This document shows, piece after piece, positions 52,189 to 61,721 of a stretch of DNA of 64,000 nucleotides. The stretch spans positions 1-64,000 of the forward strand of contig NZ_WWCT01000022.1 of the NCBI RefSeq assembly GCF_009857605.1. Reading direction: 5' to 3'. The DNA comes from Duganella levis. GTDB taxonomy: Bacteria; Pseudomonadota; Gammaproteobacteria; Burkholderiales; Burkholderiaceae_D. The notes beneath the pieces are model-generated. The model saw nothing but the letters and a program-made list of their open reading frames with translations. It had not been told where the DNA came from and did not search any database. How positions within the stretch are numbered: the stretch's first letter is position 1; the number at the start of each line of letters is the position of its first letter. A program made the position numbers and the translations under genes.

Positions 52189-54723
52189 ATGACCAATTAC
52201 CCTAAAGCTGACGCGGACATATTCCTACCCCATATGCCCGACGTAGCCCGCTGTGAACTCTCGCTGCGGGAACTGAATCAGATGTGGCGACTTATCGAGT
52301 CGTCCGCCAAGATGAACTGCCCGGCCGAAGCACGCCTGTTACTGCCGGCCATGGTAGCCACACGCACCGGTTTCGCGCATCTGGAACAAGCGCTGGTGGC
52401 CAATTTGGTGCAGGAGAAAGTCCGCCACGTGCTGGCCGAACTCGGCACCCAGGCGCGCTATGCGATCGACATCCTGGTGCGCAACCTGTTCGAGCGCACC
52501 GCCGATGTCGGCTTCCTCGCCACCGACGCCGATTTGTGCCGCTTCGTCGCCGGCCTCGTCGACGACAAGGACGCCGCCCGCCAGCGTCTGCACGACTACC
52601 GCGACAAGTACACCGTCTACGATGAAATCCTGCTGCTGGACCTCGACGGCCGCGTCATGGTGCAAGCCGATCCGGCCACCCCGGTGACCTACAGCCGCGA
52701 CCCGCTGCTGCAACAGTCGCTGGACGCCAAAGGCTACGTCGAAACCTTCCGCGCCACCGACCTGCGTCCCGGCAAATCGCGCGCGCTGGTCTACTCGCAC
52801 CGCATGCTGCATCCGGACACCGGCGAACCGGCGGGCGTGCTGTGCCTGTGCTTCAATTTCGAGCAGGAGATGGACGCCATCTTCGCCGCCTATCGCGACC
52901 CGTCGCAGCGCGCCAACATGTTGCTGCTGGACGCGCAAGACCATGTGATCAGCAGCGCCGATCCGCTGTGGATACCGCCCGGCGTGCGTGTGCCCACCAA
53001 CGCCGACGGCCAGCCGCAGCTGCTGATGTTCGGCGGCCGCGAATACCTGGTGCGCACCTTCTGTTCGGACGGCTATCAGGGGTACCCCGGCCCGGCCGGC
53101 TGGAAGGCGCAGCTGATGATTCCGGTCGACCTGGCGTTCCGCACCAGCGGCGGCCAGTCGCTGGCCGACGTCGAGCCATCACTGATGCAAGGCCTTTTGT
53201 CGCACGCGCAGGCGTTCAGCCCGTCGCTGCATGAGCTGATGAGCTCCGTCACCCGTACCACCCGCACCATCGAGCGCATCGTCTGGAACGGCAAGGTCAC
53301 CAGCGCCGCCAACGACCAGGTCAACGCCGACGGCAGCCACTCGGGCGGTATCAACAAACTCAACACGGTACTCGACCAGATCACCGAAACCGGCGAGCGC
53401 AGCGACGCTCTGTTCTCGCATTCGATCCAGGATTTGTACCAGACCGTGCTGGCCTCCAGCATCAGCGAAGCCGAGCTGACTTCGCAACTCTTGGTCGATA
53501 TGCTGGACCGCAACCTGTACGAACGCGCCAACGATTGCCGCTGGTGGGCCTTGTCGGCGCAGTTGCGGCGCGGCCTGGCGCAACCGTCCGATGCGCAGAC
53601 CAAGGCCATCGCCGACGTGCTGGCCTACATCAACAGCCTGTACACCGTGTATGCGCGCCTGTTCGTCTACGACCGGGGCGGCCGCATCATCGCCAGCACC
53701 GGCGGCGACGAGATCGTCGGCCAGTACATCAGCGGCGAGACGCTGGGCCGCGTGGCGGCGCTGCGCAGCGAGCTGGATCACTACCCGGAGACCTTCGGCC
53801 CGTCGGCCTTCTACGGCGGCGACGCCACCTACATCTACCATGCGGCGATCCGCCATCCGGAACAAAGCGGTACCGTGGTGGGCGGCATCGGCATCGTGTT
53901 CGACGCCAAACCGGAGCTGCTCAACATGCTGCATAGCGGTGTCGCCAGCCGCGCCAATATGCGCGCCTATTTCGTCACGCCGCAGGGCCAGATCCTGTCC
54001 AGCACCGACGCCGCCTGTTCGCCGGGCGATGTGCTGCAACTGGATGCGGGCCTGTTGGCGCAAGCCGATGCCGGCAACGGCGCCAGCGTCTCGCGCATCA
54101 TGCAGCACGACGGCCAGTACGTGATCGCCGCCTGCACCCGCAGCGCCGGCTACCGCGAATTCCGCGCCGTCGACGGCATCGAGCAACCGGTGATTGCGGT
54201 GCTGCTGCAAGCCTTCGGCCCGGTGCGCCACGAGCTGCCGGCGCGCGCCGCCGTGCGCATCGAACGCCTGCGCGACACCGGTCCCGACTTCGCCATCTTC
54301 TACGCCGGCCGCACGCTGATGGCGCTGCGCGCCACGCAGATCCAGGAGGCGGTGCCGTTCGCCAAAGTGCAGCGCACCACCAGCGCCGGCCACCCGGCCC
54401 GCATGGGCATGCTGGACGTGCCGCTGGCCGGCGGCCAGAAGCACTTCGTCTGGGTGTTCGACCTGGCGCTGCTGGCCACCGGCAAGGCCGGCACGGTCAC
54501 CGACAACAGCCAGGTGATGCTGGTGCACAGCGGCGCCACCGTCATCGGCCTGCTGGTGGACGACCTGCATTCCGTGCAGCAGTTCGACAGCGCCGACATG
54601 ACCGAGTCGCCATTCAGCAGCGGCGACATGGCGCTGGCGCCGCGCCTGATCAAGGCCAATCAGGGCAATGTGCTGATCCAGGAGCTCGACATCGAGCGCC
54701 TGATGGCGCGCCTGCGCGGTTGA
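52189..54723 (+). CDS. Soluble tandem-Cache protein with a C-terminal CheW domain
   Basis: 844 residues without signal peptide or membrane helix. Two similar Cache-like sensor regions occupy about 70-310 (LVRNLFERTADVGFLATD, DKYTVYDEILLLDLDGRV) and 420-630 (MLDRNLYERANDCRWWAL, YTVYARLFVYDRGGRIIAS). Each has an N-terminal long helix and a PAS-like sheet. Residues about 700-840 form a CheW domain (FAIFYAGRTLMALRATQIQE, VIGLLVDDLHSVQQF). There is no receptor signalling hairpin and no kinase. The likely role is an adaptor that links a cytosolic signal to the CheA/receptor array. Cache domains are normally extracytoplasmic, so their presence here in a soluble protein is odd. Confidence 0.75.
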   Translation: MTNYPKADADIFLPHMPDVARCELSLRELNQMWRLIESSAKMNCPAEARLLLPAMVATRTGFAHLEQALVANLVQEKVRHVLAELGTQARYAIDILVRNLFERTADVGFLATDADLCRFVAGLVDDKDAARQRLHDYRDKYTVYDEILLLDLDGRVMVQADPATPVTYSRDPLLQQSLDAKGYVETFRATDLRPGKSRALVYSHRMLHPDTGEPAGVLCLCFNFEQEMDAIFAAYRDPSQRANMLLLDAQDHVISSADPLWIPPGVRVPTNADGQPQLLMFGGREYLVRTFCSDGYQGYPGPAGWKAQLMIPVDLAFRTSGGQSLADVEPSLMQGLLSHAQAFSPSLHELMSSVTRTTRTIERIVWNGKVTSAANDQVNADGSHSGGINKLNTVLDQITETGERSDALFSHSIQDLYQTVLASSISEAELTSQLLVDMLDRNLYERANDCRWWALSAQLRRGLAQPSDAQTKAIADVLAYINSLYTVYARLFVYDRGGRIIASTGGDEIVGQYISGETLGRVAALRSELDHYPETFGPSAFYGGDATYIYHAAIRHPEQSGTVVGGIGIVFDAKPELLNMLHSGVASRANMRAYFVTPQGQILSSTDAACSPGDVLQLDAGLLAQADAGNGASVSRIMQHDGQYVIAACTRSAGYREFRAVDGIEQPVIAVLLQAFGPVRHELPARAAVRIERLRDTGPDFAIFYAGRTLMALRATQIQEAVPFAKVQRTTSAGHPARMGMLDVPLAGGQKHFVWVFDLALLATGKAGTVTDNSQVMLVHSGATVIGLLVDDLHSVQQFDSADMTESPFSSGDMALAPRLIKANQGNVLIQELDIERLMARLRG

Positions 54724-54741
54724 TGCTGAACTGAGCGTCAG

Positions 54742-56016
54742 CTATGCGCCGGCGACATGCAGCAGCCGGCGCTCCTGGCGGCGATACAGCACCAGTGTGG
54801 CGAACAGGCCGCACACTGCGGCCAGCGTCATCCACCATCCCGGCGCGCTCTTGTCGCCGGTGTAGGCGATCAAGCCGGTGGCGATGGCCGGCGTGAAGCC
54901 GCCGAACAGCGCCGTCGCCAGGCTGTACGCCAGCGAGAAGCCGACCGTGCGCACATCCTCCGGCATCATCTCGGCCAGCGCCACTACCATCGCACCGTTG
55001 TAGCTGGCGTACAGGAAGGACAGCCACAACTCCACTTCCAGCATGCGGCCGAAGCTCGGCGCCTGCACCAGCCAGTGCAGCGCCGGATAGGCGGTCAGGA
55101 TGGTCAGCACGGTCACGCCCAGCAGCAGCGGGCGGCGGCCGATGCGGTCCGACAGCGCCCCCATCACCGGCAGCCAGATGAAGTTGGAGATGCCGATCAG
55201 CGCCGTCACCACCAGCGCGTCGGTGCTGCTCAGGTGCAGCACGCTCTTGCCGAAAGTCGGCGTGTAGACGGTGATCAGGTAGAACGACACGGTGGTCATC
55301 GACACCAGCATCATGCCGCACAGGACCAGGCCCCAGTTGCTGACCATCGAGCGGAAGATTTCATGCAGCTCCGGCCGGCGCTTGCGGGCCTGGAAGGCCG
55401 CCGTCTCCTGCAACGAGCGGCGCAGGAAGAACAGCACCGGCACGATCATGCAGCCGACGAAGAACGGAATGCGCCAGCCCCAGGCGCTGATCTCGGCCGG
55501 CGCCATCAACTCGTTCAAGGCAAAGCCCAGCGCCGCCGCCACCACCACCGCCACCTGCTGGCTGGCCGACTGCCAGCTGACATAAAAGCCCTTGTTGCCG
55601 GGCGTCGCCATCTCCGACAGGTAGATCGACACGCCGCCCAGTTCCACGCCGGCCGAAAAGCCCTGCAGCAGACGGCCGGTCAGCACCAGCGCCGGCGCCA
55701 GGTAGCCGATGCTGGCGTAGCCCGGCACGCAGGCGATCAGCAGCGTGCCGGTGGCCATCAGCGCCAGCGTCACGATCAGTCCCTTGCGGCGGCCAACCCG
55801 ATCGACATAGGCGCCCAGCAGGATGGCGCCGAGGGGCCGCATCAGGAAGCCGGCGCCAAAGGTCATAAAGGTCAGCATCAGCGACGCCACGCCGTCGCTG
55901 GCCGGGAAAAACGCGGCGGCGATGGCGTTGGCGTAAAAGCCGAACAGGAAGAAATCGAACATTTCCATGAAATTGCCGCTGACCACGCGGATCACGGTGC
56001 CGGTTTGGGTAGCCAC
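54742..56016 (-). CDS. MHS-family MFS symporter (citrate/tricarballylate type)
   Basis: 424 residues from a GTG at 56016 with GAGGA upstream. The reading frame is open beyond this point, but that part covers the next gene's antisense strand. About 12 helices. Signatures are GNFMEMFDFFLFGFYANAIA in helix 1, DRVGRRKG between helices 2 and 3, and SDRIGRRPLLLG in the second half, all typical of the metabolite:H+ symporter group (CitA, ShiA, ProP). The substrate is probably a carboxylate. It is a single gene, divergent from the GIN-domain gene. Confidence 0.87.
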   Translation of the reverse strand: MATQTGTVIRVVSGNFMEMFDFFLFGFYANAIAAAFFPASDGVASLMLTFMTFGAGFLMRPLGAILLGAYVDRVGRRKGLIVTLALMATGTLLIACVPGYASIGYLAPALVLTGRLLQGFSAGVELGGVSIYLSEMATPGNKGFYVSWQSASQQVAVVVAAALGFALNELMAPAEISAWGWRIPFFVGCMIVPVLFFLRRSLQETAAFQARKRRPELHEIFRSMVSNWGLVLCGMMLVSMTTVSFYLITVYTPTFGKSVLHLSSTDALVVTALIGISNFIWLPVMGALSDRIGRRPLLLGVTVLTILTAYPALHWLVQAPSFGRMLEVELWLSFLYASYNGAMVVALAEMMPEDVRTVGFSLAYSLATALFGGFTPAIATGLIAYTGDKSAPGWWMTLAAVCGLFATLVLYRRQERRLLHVAGA

Positions 56017-56193
56017 ATCGTCCTCACTGAAAGCTGCGGCGAACGGCCGCGTCCGCCTAACTATAGAGGAAATAGTCGCCGGCAAACAACACAGCCCCCA
56101 TTTTCGGCAGTTCGTCACAAAACTTTCGGCAGAGGCAAACAAGTTCAGTAAAATCAACCATGTCGAATTAAACAACTTTACCGAGGAATTATC

Positions 56194-56829
56194 ATGCGCC
56201 GTACCGCTGCCGCCGTCCTGATCCCCGCCCTGTTTGCGCTGAGCGCCCCGAATCTGCAGGCGGCGGAATCCACCCGCGCGCTGCCGTCGTTCATCGCCAT
56301 CAACGCCAAGGGCGCGTTTGCCATGACGGTGGAAGTGGGCAAGACGCAGTCGGTAGTGATCAGCGGCGAGGACAAATTCGTCTCCAACCTGAAGACCGAG
56401 GTCATCGACAATGAACTGCAAATCACGCTGCCGGAAAAGGTCTACAAGGGCACGCTGAAAGACCCGCGCATCACCATCACCCTGCCGGCGCTGAGCCGCG
56501 TCAAGGTGGAAGGCGCCGGCGAAACGCTGCTCAACAAGGTCAATACCGACCGCCTGGACATCAGCTACCAGGGAGCCGGCCGGCTGGCCGCCAACGGCAA
56601 GGTCAAATACCTGCGCGTGAACGCGCGCGGCGTCGGCGAAGTCGATACCAGCAAACTGCTGGCCGACCGCGTGGACGTCAGCTTTGAAGGCATCGGCAAT
56701 GTGAGCGTTTATGCCACGGACCTGCTGAACGCCGTGGCCAAGGGCATCGGCGAACTGACCTACTACGGCCATCCGAAAACCGTCAACAAGTCGGTGTCCG
56801 GTATCGGCAACGTCAAGGCCGGCGACTAA
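56194..56829 (+). CDS. Exported GIN-domain (DUF2807) protein
   Basis: 211 residues with a signal peptide ending NLQAAE. The head GIN/DUF2807 fold shows as repeating beta-helix strands, with ITLPALSRVKVEGAGETLLN, DISYQGAGRLAANG and VSFEGIGNVSVYATD. Each coil carries a (G/A)xG turn. Such proteins are envelope-associated and of unknown function. A second, longer member is encoded at 60728-61594. Confidence 0.85.
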   Translation: MRRTAAAVLIPALFALSAPNLQAAESTRALPSFIAINAKGAFAMTVEVGKTQSVVISGEDKFVSNLKTEVIDNELQITLPEKVYKGTLKDPRITITLPALSRVKVEGAGETLLNKVNTDRLDISYQGAGRLAANGKVKYLRVNARGVGEVDTSKLLADRVDVSFEGIGNVSVYATDLLNAVAKGIGELTYYGHPKTVNKSVSGIGNVKAGD

Positions 56830-56926
56830 GTGACTGAGTAAGTTGCTCGGTGACACCGGTAGCGAATGCGGGTACTATCAGTTGCATAACGCATGACCCT
56901 CGCAACGCATCCGGGAGACTCGCTTC

Positions 56927-59194
56927 GTGGCTGTGGCAAACGACATCGCACACTGGCGCGCACAGATTTTTGCCAAGCTGCTGCTGGTGGTGTTTGTGCT
57001 CGGATTATTCACGGCCATCCCCAGCGCATTGCTGGCGGCCAGCGAGGGCATGTGGTCGATCGCCATCGTGGATGTCGTGGCGCTGGCGTGGATCGGCGCC
57101 ATCTGGCGCTGGCGCCGCCTGTCGTACACGGCGCGCGTGGTCAACTTCCTCAGCGTCGCCATCGTGGTCGGCATCGCCCTGCTGTTCAAGGTGGGGCCGG
57201 TCAGCCAGATCTACCTGATGGCGGTGCCGGTGCTGGCGGCGCTGCTGCTTGGCCTGCGCCCGGCGCTGGTCACGCTGGTACTGACCGCGCTGATCGTCAT
57301 GGTGCTGGGCTTTAACGACAACGCCAACCTGCACCTCGCCGGCCTGCCGGACGATGGCTTCCTGCGCGCCGCCATCATCTCCCTCAACTTCAGCTTCATG
57401 ACGGCGGTGCTGACGCTGTCGTGCGCGGTGCTGCTGCAACACCTGGAACGCTCGTTCGACAAGCTGTCCGACCTCAACGCCGAACTGCGCCTGACCTCCG
57501 CCGCCGTGGCGCGCCTGAACGACATGGTGCTGATCGCGCAGGTGGGACAGGACGACGACCAGCACATCATCTTCGTCAACGAAGCGTTTGAACGCCGCAC
57601 CGGCTACCGCCGCGACGAAGTGATCGGCCGCGACCTGCGCCTGCTGCGCGGCCCCGACACCGACCCGGCGGTGGTCGACACCATCGAACGCGCCATGGCG
57701 CGCAGCGAAACCGTGCGCGCCGAACTGCTTAACTATACCAAGACCGGCACCGCGTACTGGGTGGAGACGGAGCTGGTGCCGTTTGCCGACGAAGGTGGCG
57801 TCAACACGCACTGGGTGGCGGTGGAGCGCGACATCACCGAGCGCAAAAAATCGCAGGACGACATCCACCGCCTTGCCTTCTTCGACGTACTCACCGGCCT
57901 GCCCAACCGCCGCCTGCTGATGGACCGCATCGACAAGCTGCTGGCCAGCTCCGAGCGCGGCGCCACCTACAGCGCGGTGATGTTCATCGACCTCGATCGC
58001 TTCAAGACCATCAACGACGCGCGCGGCCACGCCATCGGCGACGCCCTGCTGTGCAACGCCGCCGCGCGCCTTAGCAAATTGATGCGCAAGGCCGACACGG
58101 TGGCGCGCATCGGCGGCGACGAATTCGTGGTGCTGCTCGGCCACCTGTCGCACGAGCTGCCCGGCGCCACCCACGCGGCGCAGACGGTGGCGGAGAAAAT
58201 CCGCAACGCCATCGGCCAGGATCTCGACATCGAAGGCCAGAACTACAACTCCACCGCCAGCATCGGCGTGACCATGCTGCCACGCCCCGGCTCACCCAAC
58301 CAGACCGCGCAAGACCTGCTGCGCGAAGCCGATACCGCCATGTACCGCGCCAAGTCGAATGGCCGCAACGGCATCGCCTTCTTCGAGACGGCGATGCAGG
58401 CCGAAGTCGAACACCGCCTGACGCTGGAGCACGACCTGGCCGCCGCGCTGGCCAACGGCGAATTGCAGATGCACGTGCAGGCGCAGGTCGACCGTCACGG
58501 CCACGCAGTCGGCGGCGAACTGCTGATGCGCTGGCCGCTGACGGATGGCAGCATGATCCCGCCCTCGGTCTTCATCCCGGTGGCCGAGGAATCGGGCCTG
58601 ATCGTCGAACTGGGTGCGTGGGCCTTGCGCCAGGCCTGCCACGCCGTGCTGGAATTGCAGGCGGCCGGACTGGCGATGCCGCTGTCGGTCAACGTCAGCC
58701 CGACCCAATTCCGCCAGGTTGATTTCGTCGAGCAGGTGCAGCGGGTGCTGGCCGATACCGGCGCGCCGGCCGCGCTGCTGGTACTGGAAGTGACCGAAGG
58801 CCTGTTGATCGACAAGATGGAAGACACCATCGCCCGCATGCACCGGCTGACCGAAATGGGCCTGCGCTTTTCGATCGACGATTTCGGCACCGGCTATTCC
58901 AGCATGGCGTACCTGAAGAAGATGCCGCTGTATGAGCTGAAGATCGACCGCAGCTTCATCATGGATACGCCGGAAGACGCCAGCAGCAAGGCGCTGGTGC
59001 AATCGATCCTGGCGATGGCCGGCCATCTCGGCCTGCGCGTGGTGGCCGAAGGCGTGGAGACGCAGGCCCAGGCCGATTTCCTGATCGCCCACGATTGCGC
59101 CTGCATGCAAGGCTACCTGTACGCGCGGCCGATGCCGCTGGCGTCATTCATCACAAGTTTACAAAGCAGTACGGTCGTGGCAGCCGTCGTCTAG
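56927..59194 (+). CDS. Membrane PAS-GGDEF-EAL cyclic-di-GMP protein
   Basis: 755 residues from a GTG at 56927 (GGGAGA upstream). Five or so N-terminal helices (about 12-170) anchor a sensor region, a PAS domain follows (about 205-310, VNEAFERRTGYRRDEVIGRD), then GGDEF (396-400, RIGGDEF intact) and an EAL domain. The EAL triad reads E531-L-L, with the metal-binding Glu kept. NVSPTQF, VTEG, DDFGTGYS and AEGVET are also intact, so both synthesis and hydrolysis of c-di-GMP are plausible. It is followed by a chemoreceptor gene 25 bases downstream. Confidence 0.92.
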   Translation: MAVANDIAHWRAQIFAKLLLVVFVLGLFTAIPSALLAASEGMWSIAIVDVVALAWIGAIWRWRRLSYTARVVNFLSVAIVVGIALLFKVGPVSQIYLMAVPVLAALLLGLRPALVTLVLTALIVMVLGFNDNANLHLAGLPDDGFLRAAIISLNFSFMTAVLTLSCAVLLQHLERSFDKLSDLNAELRLTSAAVARLNDMVLIAQVGQDDDQHIIFVNEAFERRTGYRRDEVIGRDLRLLRGPDTDPAVVDTIERAMARSETVRAELLNYTKTGTAYWVETELVPFADEGGVNTHWVAVERDITERKKSQDDIHRLAFFDVLTGLPNRRLLMDRIDKLLASSERGATYSAVMFIDLDRFKTINDARGHAIGDALLCNAAARLSKLMRKADTVARIGGDEFVVLLGHLSHELPGATHAAQTVAEKIRNAIGQDLDIEGQNYNSTASIGVTMLPRPGSPNQTAQDLLREADTAMYRAKSNGRNGIAFFETAMQAEVEHRLTLEHDLAAALANGELQMHVQAQVDRHGHAVGGELLMRWPLTDGSMIPPSVFIPVAEESGLIVELGAWALRQACHAVLELQAAGLAMPLSVNVSPTQFRQVDFVEQVQRVLADTGAPAALLVLEVTEGLLIDKMEDTIARMHRLTEMGLRFSIDDFGTGYSSMAYLKKMPLYELKIDRSFIMDTPEDASSKALVQSILAMAGHLGLRVVAEGVETQAQADFLIAHDCACMQGYLYARPMPLASFITSLQSSTVVAAVV

Positions 59195-59219
59195 CCACCT
59201 ACTATAAATGGGGGATGCA

Positions 59220-60719
59220 ATGAAACTGAGTGTTGCGCACAAAATGGGACTGCTGGCCGCAGCCGCCTTGGCGGGCATCGTATTGATGGCGGGTCTGAGC
59301 CAGTACCAGATGGAAGAAGTCTACGATGCAGCCAACTACTCCACCGTCAACACGGTGCCCAGCCTGGTGGTGATCGACAAGCTGCGCGACAGCTTTTTGC
59401 GCATGCGCATCCGCGTCAACCAGCACGTGCTGAATGCCGACGACAAGAAATTCCCGGAGCTGGACGCCGCCGTCACCGACATGCGCAAGCTGGTCGACGA
59501 CAGCATGAAGAAATACGAGCCGCTGCTGGCCGACGACAAGGACAAGGCCATCCTCGACAAGGAAAAAGCCTCGTGGGCCAAGATACAGCCGCAGATCGAA
59601 GCGGTGCTGGCCGAATCGCGCAGCAACCACAATGACAAGGCGCGCATCGCGCTGGAGGCGGCGCGGCCGGAAATCCAGGTGATGCAGGCGCTGCTCGACA
59701 ACCACTTCGACTACAACGTCGAACTGGGACAGCAAGGTGCGGAACGCGGCGCGGCCGCCAAGAAAGCGGCGGCGCGCACATCCATCTTCATCGCCGCCGG
59801 CACGCTGGTGGTGGTGGCGCTGATCAGCGCCCTGATCGCGCGCGCATTGCTCAAGCAACTGGGTGGCGAACCGGATTACGCCGCCGACATCGTCAACCGC
59901 GTGGCCAATGGCGACCTGACGGTGACGGTGCAGATCAAGCCGGGCGACACCACCAGCCTGCTGGCGGCGATGCACAGCATGGTCGGCAATCTGTCGCGCG
60001 TGGTAGGAGAAGTCAACGACGGCGCCGAGGCTTTGGCCAGCGCTTCGGAAGAAGTCAGCGCCACGGCGCAGTCGCTGTCGCAGGGGGCCAGCGAACAGGC
60101 GGCGGCAGCGGAAGAATCCAGCGCCGCCATCGAACAGATGTCGGCCTCGATCGCGCAGAACACCGAGAACGCCAAGGTCACCGACGGCATGGCCGGCAAG
60201 GCCGCGCAGGAAGCGGGAGAAGGCGGCGCGGCGGTGCGCTCCACCGTGACGGCGATGCGCGAGATCGCCAAGAAAATCGGCATCATCGACGATATCGCCT
60301 ATCAGACCAACCTGCTGGCGCTGAACGCGGCGATCGAAGCGGCGCGCGCCGGCGAACATGGCAAGGGCTTTGCCGTGGTGGCGGCCGAGGTGCGCAAGCT
60401 GGCGGAACGCAGCCAGGTGGCGGCGCAGGAAATCGAGCAGGTGGCGTCGGGCAGCGTGAGCCTGGCCGAGAAGGCCGGCGCGCTGCTGGACACCATGCTG
60501 CCGAATATCAAACGCACTTCGGACCTGGTGCAGGAAATTACGGCGGCATCCGAGGAGCAATCGGCCGGCGCGGGGCAAATCAATTCCGCCATGAGCCAGT
60601 TAAGCCAGACCACGCAAATGAACGCCTCCAGCTCCGAGCAACTCGCCGCCACCGCCGAAGAGATGAGCGGTCAGGCCGAGCAGCTGCAAAGCTCGATGGC
60701 GTTCTTCAAGGTGCGTTAG
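59220..60719 (+). CDS. Methyl-accepting chemotaxis protein
   Basis: 499 residues. The start at 59220 is chosen because GGGGGA just before it, which overlaps an earlier ATG at 59208, is the ribosome site. Helix 1 (about 8-27), a four-helix-bundle periplasmic sensor (about 30-185), helix 2 (about 187-207), HAMP, then the signalling domain with the tip IDDIAYQTNLLALNAAIEAA (about 362-381). No CheR-docking pentapeptide is visible at the C-terminus (SMAFFKVR). It lies just after the c-di-GMP gene and converges with a GIN-domain lipoprotein gene. Confidence 0.93.
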   Translation: MKLSVAHKMGLLAAAALAGIVLMAGLSQYQMEEVYDAANYSTVNTVPSLVVIDKLRDSFLRMRIRVNQHVLNADDKKFPELDAAVTDMRKLVDDSMKKYEPLLADDKDKAILDKEKASWAKIQPQIEAVLAESRSNHNDKARIALEAARPEIQVMQALLDNHFDYNVELGQQGAERGAAAKKAAARTSIFIAAGTLVVVALISALIARALLKQLGGEPDYAADIVNRVANGDLTVTVQIKPGDTTSLLAAMHSMVGNLSRVVGEVNDGAEALASASEEVSATAQSLSQGASEQAAAAEESSAAIEQMSASIAQNTENAKVTDGMAGKAAQEAGEGGAAVRSTVTAMREIAKKIGIIDDIAYQTNLLALNAAIEAARAGEHGKGFAVVAAEVRKLAERSQVAAQEIEQVASGSVSLAEKAGALLDTMLPNIKRTSDLVQEITAASEEQSAGAGQINSAMSQLSQTTQMNASSSEQLAATAEEMSGQAEQLQSSMAFFKVR

Positions 60720-60727
60720 ATCAGCTG

Positions 60728-61594
60728 TTAATTCACGACGGTGACGTGCTTGCCGCTGACATTGCGCTGGGCCGGATTGCCGTACACCGTCACGCCGCCG
60801 GAGCCGTTGGAGTAGGCCACCACCGACTGCGTGACGGTGGCCGAAATGCCGCCGGAGCCATTGCTGTTCAAGTCTGCGCTCTGGCTGGTCAGGCTGGCCA
60901 GGTCGGCGCTGCCGGAGCCGTTCAGACGTACCGTGACATTGCGCACGTTGCCGCTGGCGTTGGCGCCGCCGGAGCCGCGCAGGTCCAGGTTCAGCGATTC
61001 GCCATTGATGCGGCCTAGGTCCAGTCGTCCGGAACCATTCAGACGGGCGACGGTGGAGCCGCTGTCCAGGCCCGAGGCATTCAGTCCGCCGGAGCCGTTC
61101 AGGCGCGCATCCAGCAACTCGACTTTACCGCTCAGACGCACCGAGCGCGAGCCGTTCAGCGCCAGCTCCAGCGGCGCGCCATTCAGGCCGTTGACCACCA
61201 TCGAACCGGAACCGTTGGCCGACAGGTGACGCAGCACCGGCGTGCTGTAGGTGATGCGGATCGGATTGCTGGTGCGGATATTCCCTTCGATCCAGACGCG
61301 CAGCGTGCCGCCGCTGGCATCGGTGCGGATCAGCGGCAGGATGTTGCTGTCGCCTTCCAGTTGCAGGCCGGTGGCCTGGCCGACCCGCACGTCGACCTGC
61401 ATCGGGCCATTGACGTCGAAGCCATCCAGCGTGGCGATCTCGCGGTTTTCCACCACCAGCTTGCCATCGCCCTGCACCGCGTTGCCGCCATACGCCGATT
61501 TGTACGACATGCCGCCATCGCCATCCGGCACCACGATAACGGCGCAGCCGGCGAGGATGGCGAGGGAAGCGAGAGCGATGACAGTGCGGCGCAT
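60728..61594 (-). CDS. GIN-domain lipoprotein with NGSG beta-helix repeats
   Basis: 288 residues. The lipobox is LAGC (Cys at about 16). From about 130 on, the motif NGSG (or RGSG) recurs roughly every 20 residues (SANGSGSM, ALNGSRSV, RLNGSGGLNASG, RLNGSGRLDLG, DLRGSGGANASG, RLNGSGSADLA, NSNGSGGISA, YSNGSGGVTVYG). This gives a right-handed beta-helix with a conserved turn per coil. It is a longer relative of the protein at 56194. Function unknown; surface or envelope scaffold is a guess. Confidence 0.82.
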   Translation of the reverse strand: MRRTVIALASLAILAGCAVIVVPDGDGGMSYKSAYGGNAVQGDGKLVVENREIATLDGFDVNGPMQVDVRVGQATGLQLEGDSNILPLIRTDASGGTLRVWIEGNIRTSNPIRITYSTPVLRHLSANGSGSMVVNGLNGAPLELALNGSRSVRLSGKVELLDARLNGSGGLNASGLDSGSTVARLNGSGRLDLGRINGESLNLDLRGSGGANASGNVRNVTVRLNGSGSADLASLTSQSADLNSNGSGGISATVTQSVVAYSNGSGGVTVYGNPAQRNVSGKHVTVVN

Positions 61595-61721
61595 GATGGG
61601 TGTCCTTAAAATAGTAAAGTGTTGCCACTATAGCCAGCGCCCTCGCCGCCCGTCCCGCCGATGCGATAAACGGTCGAAAAAGAGGGATGAAACGCATAAT
61701 CGGCGGTGTACCATAGCGGTC

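Noticed and set aside
56017..56856. N-terminal extension of the MHS symporter through the antisense of the GIN-domain gene
   Set aside because: The GTG at 56016 has a ribosome site and starts exactly at the family N-terminus. The extension overlaps a well-supported gene on the other strand.
60760..61300. Regularly spaced short repeats that could be taken for a CRISPR-like or satellite array
   Set aside because: The repeats are codons for NGSG turns in an intact reading frame. DNA-level repeats are imperfect and lack fixed spacers.
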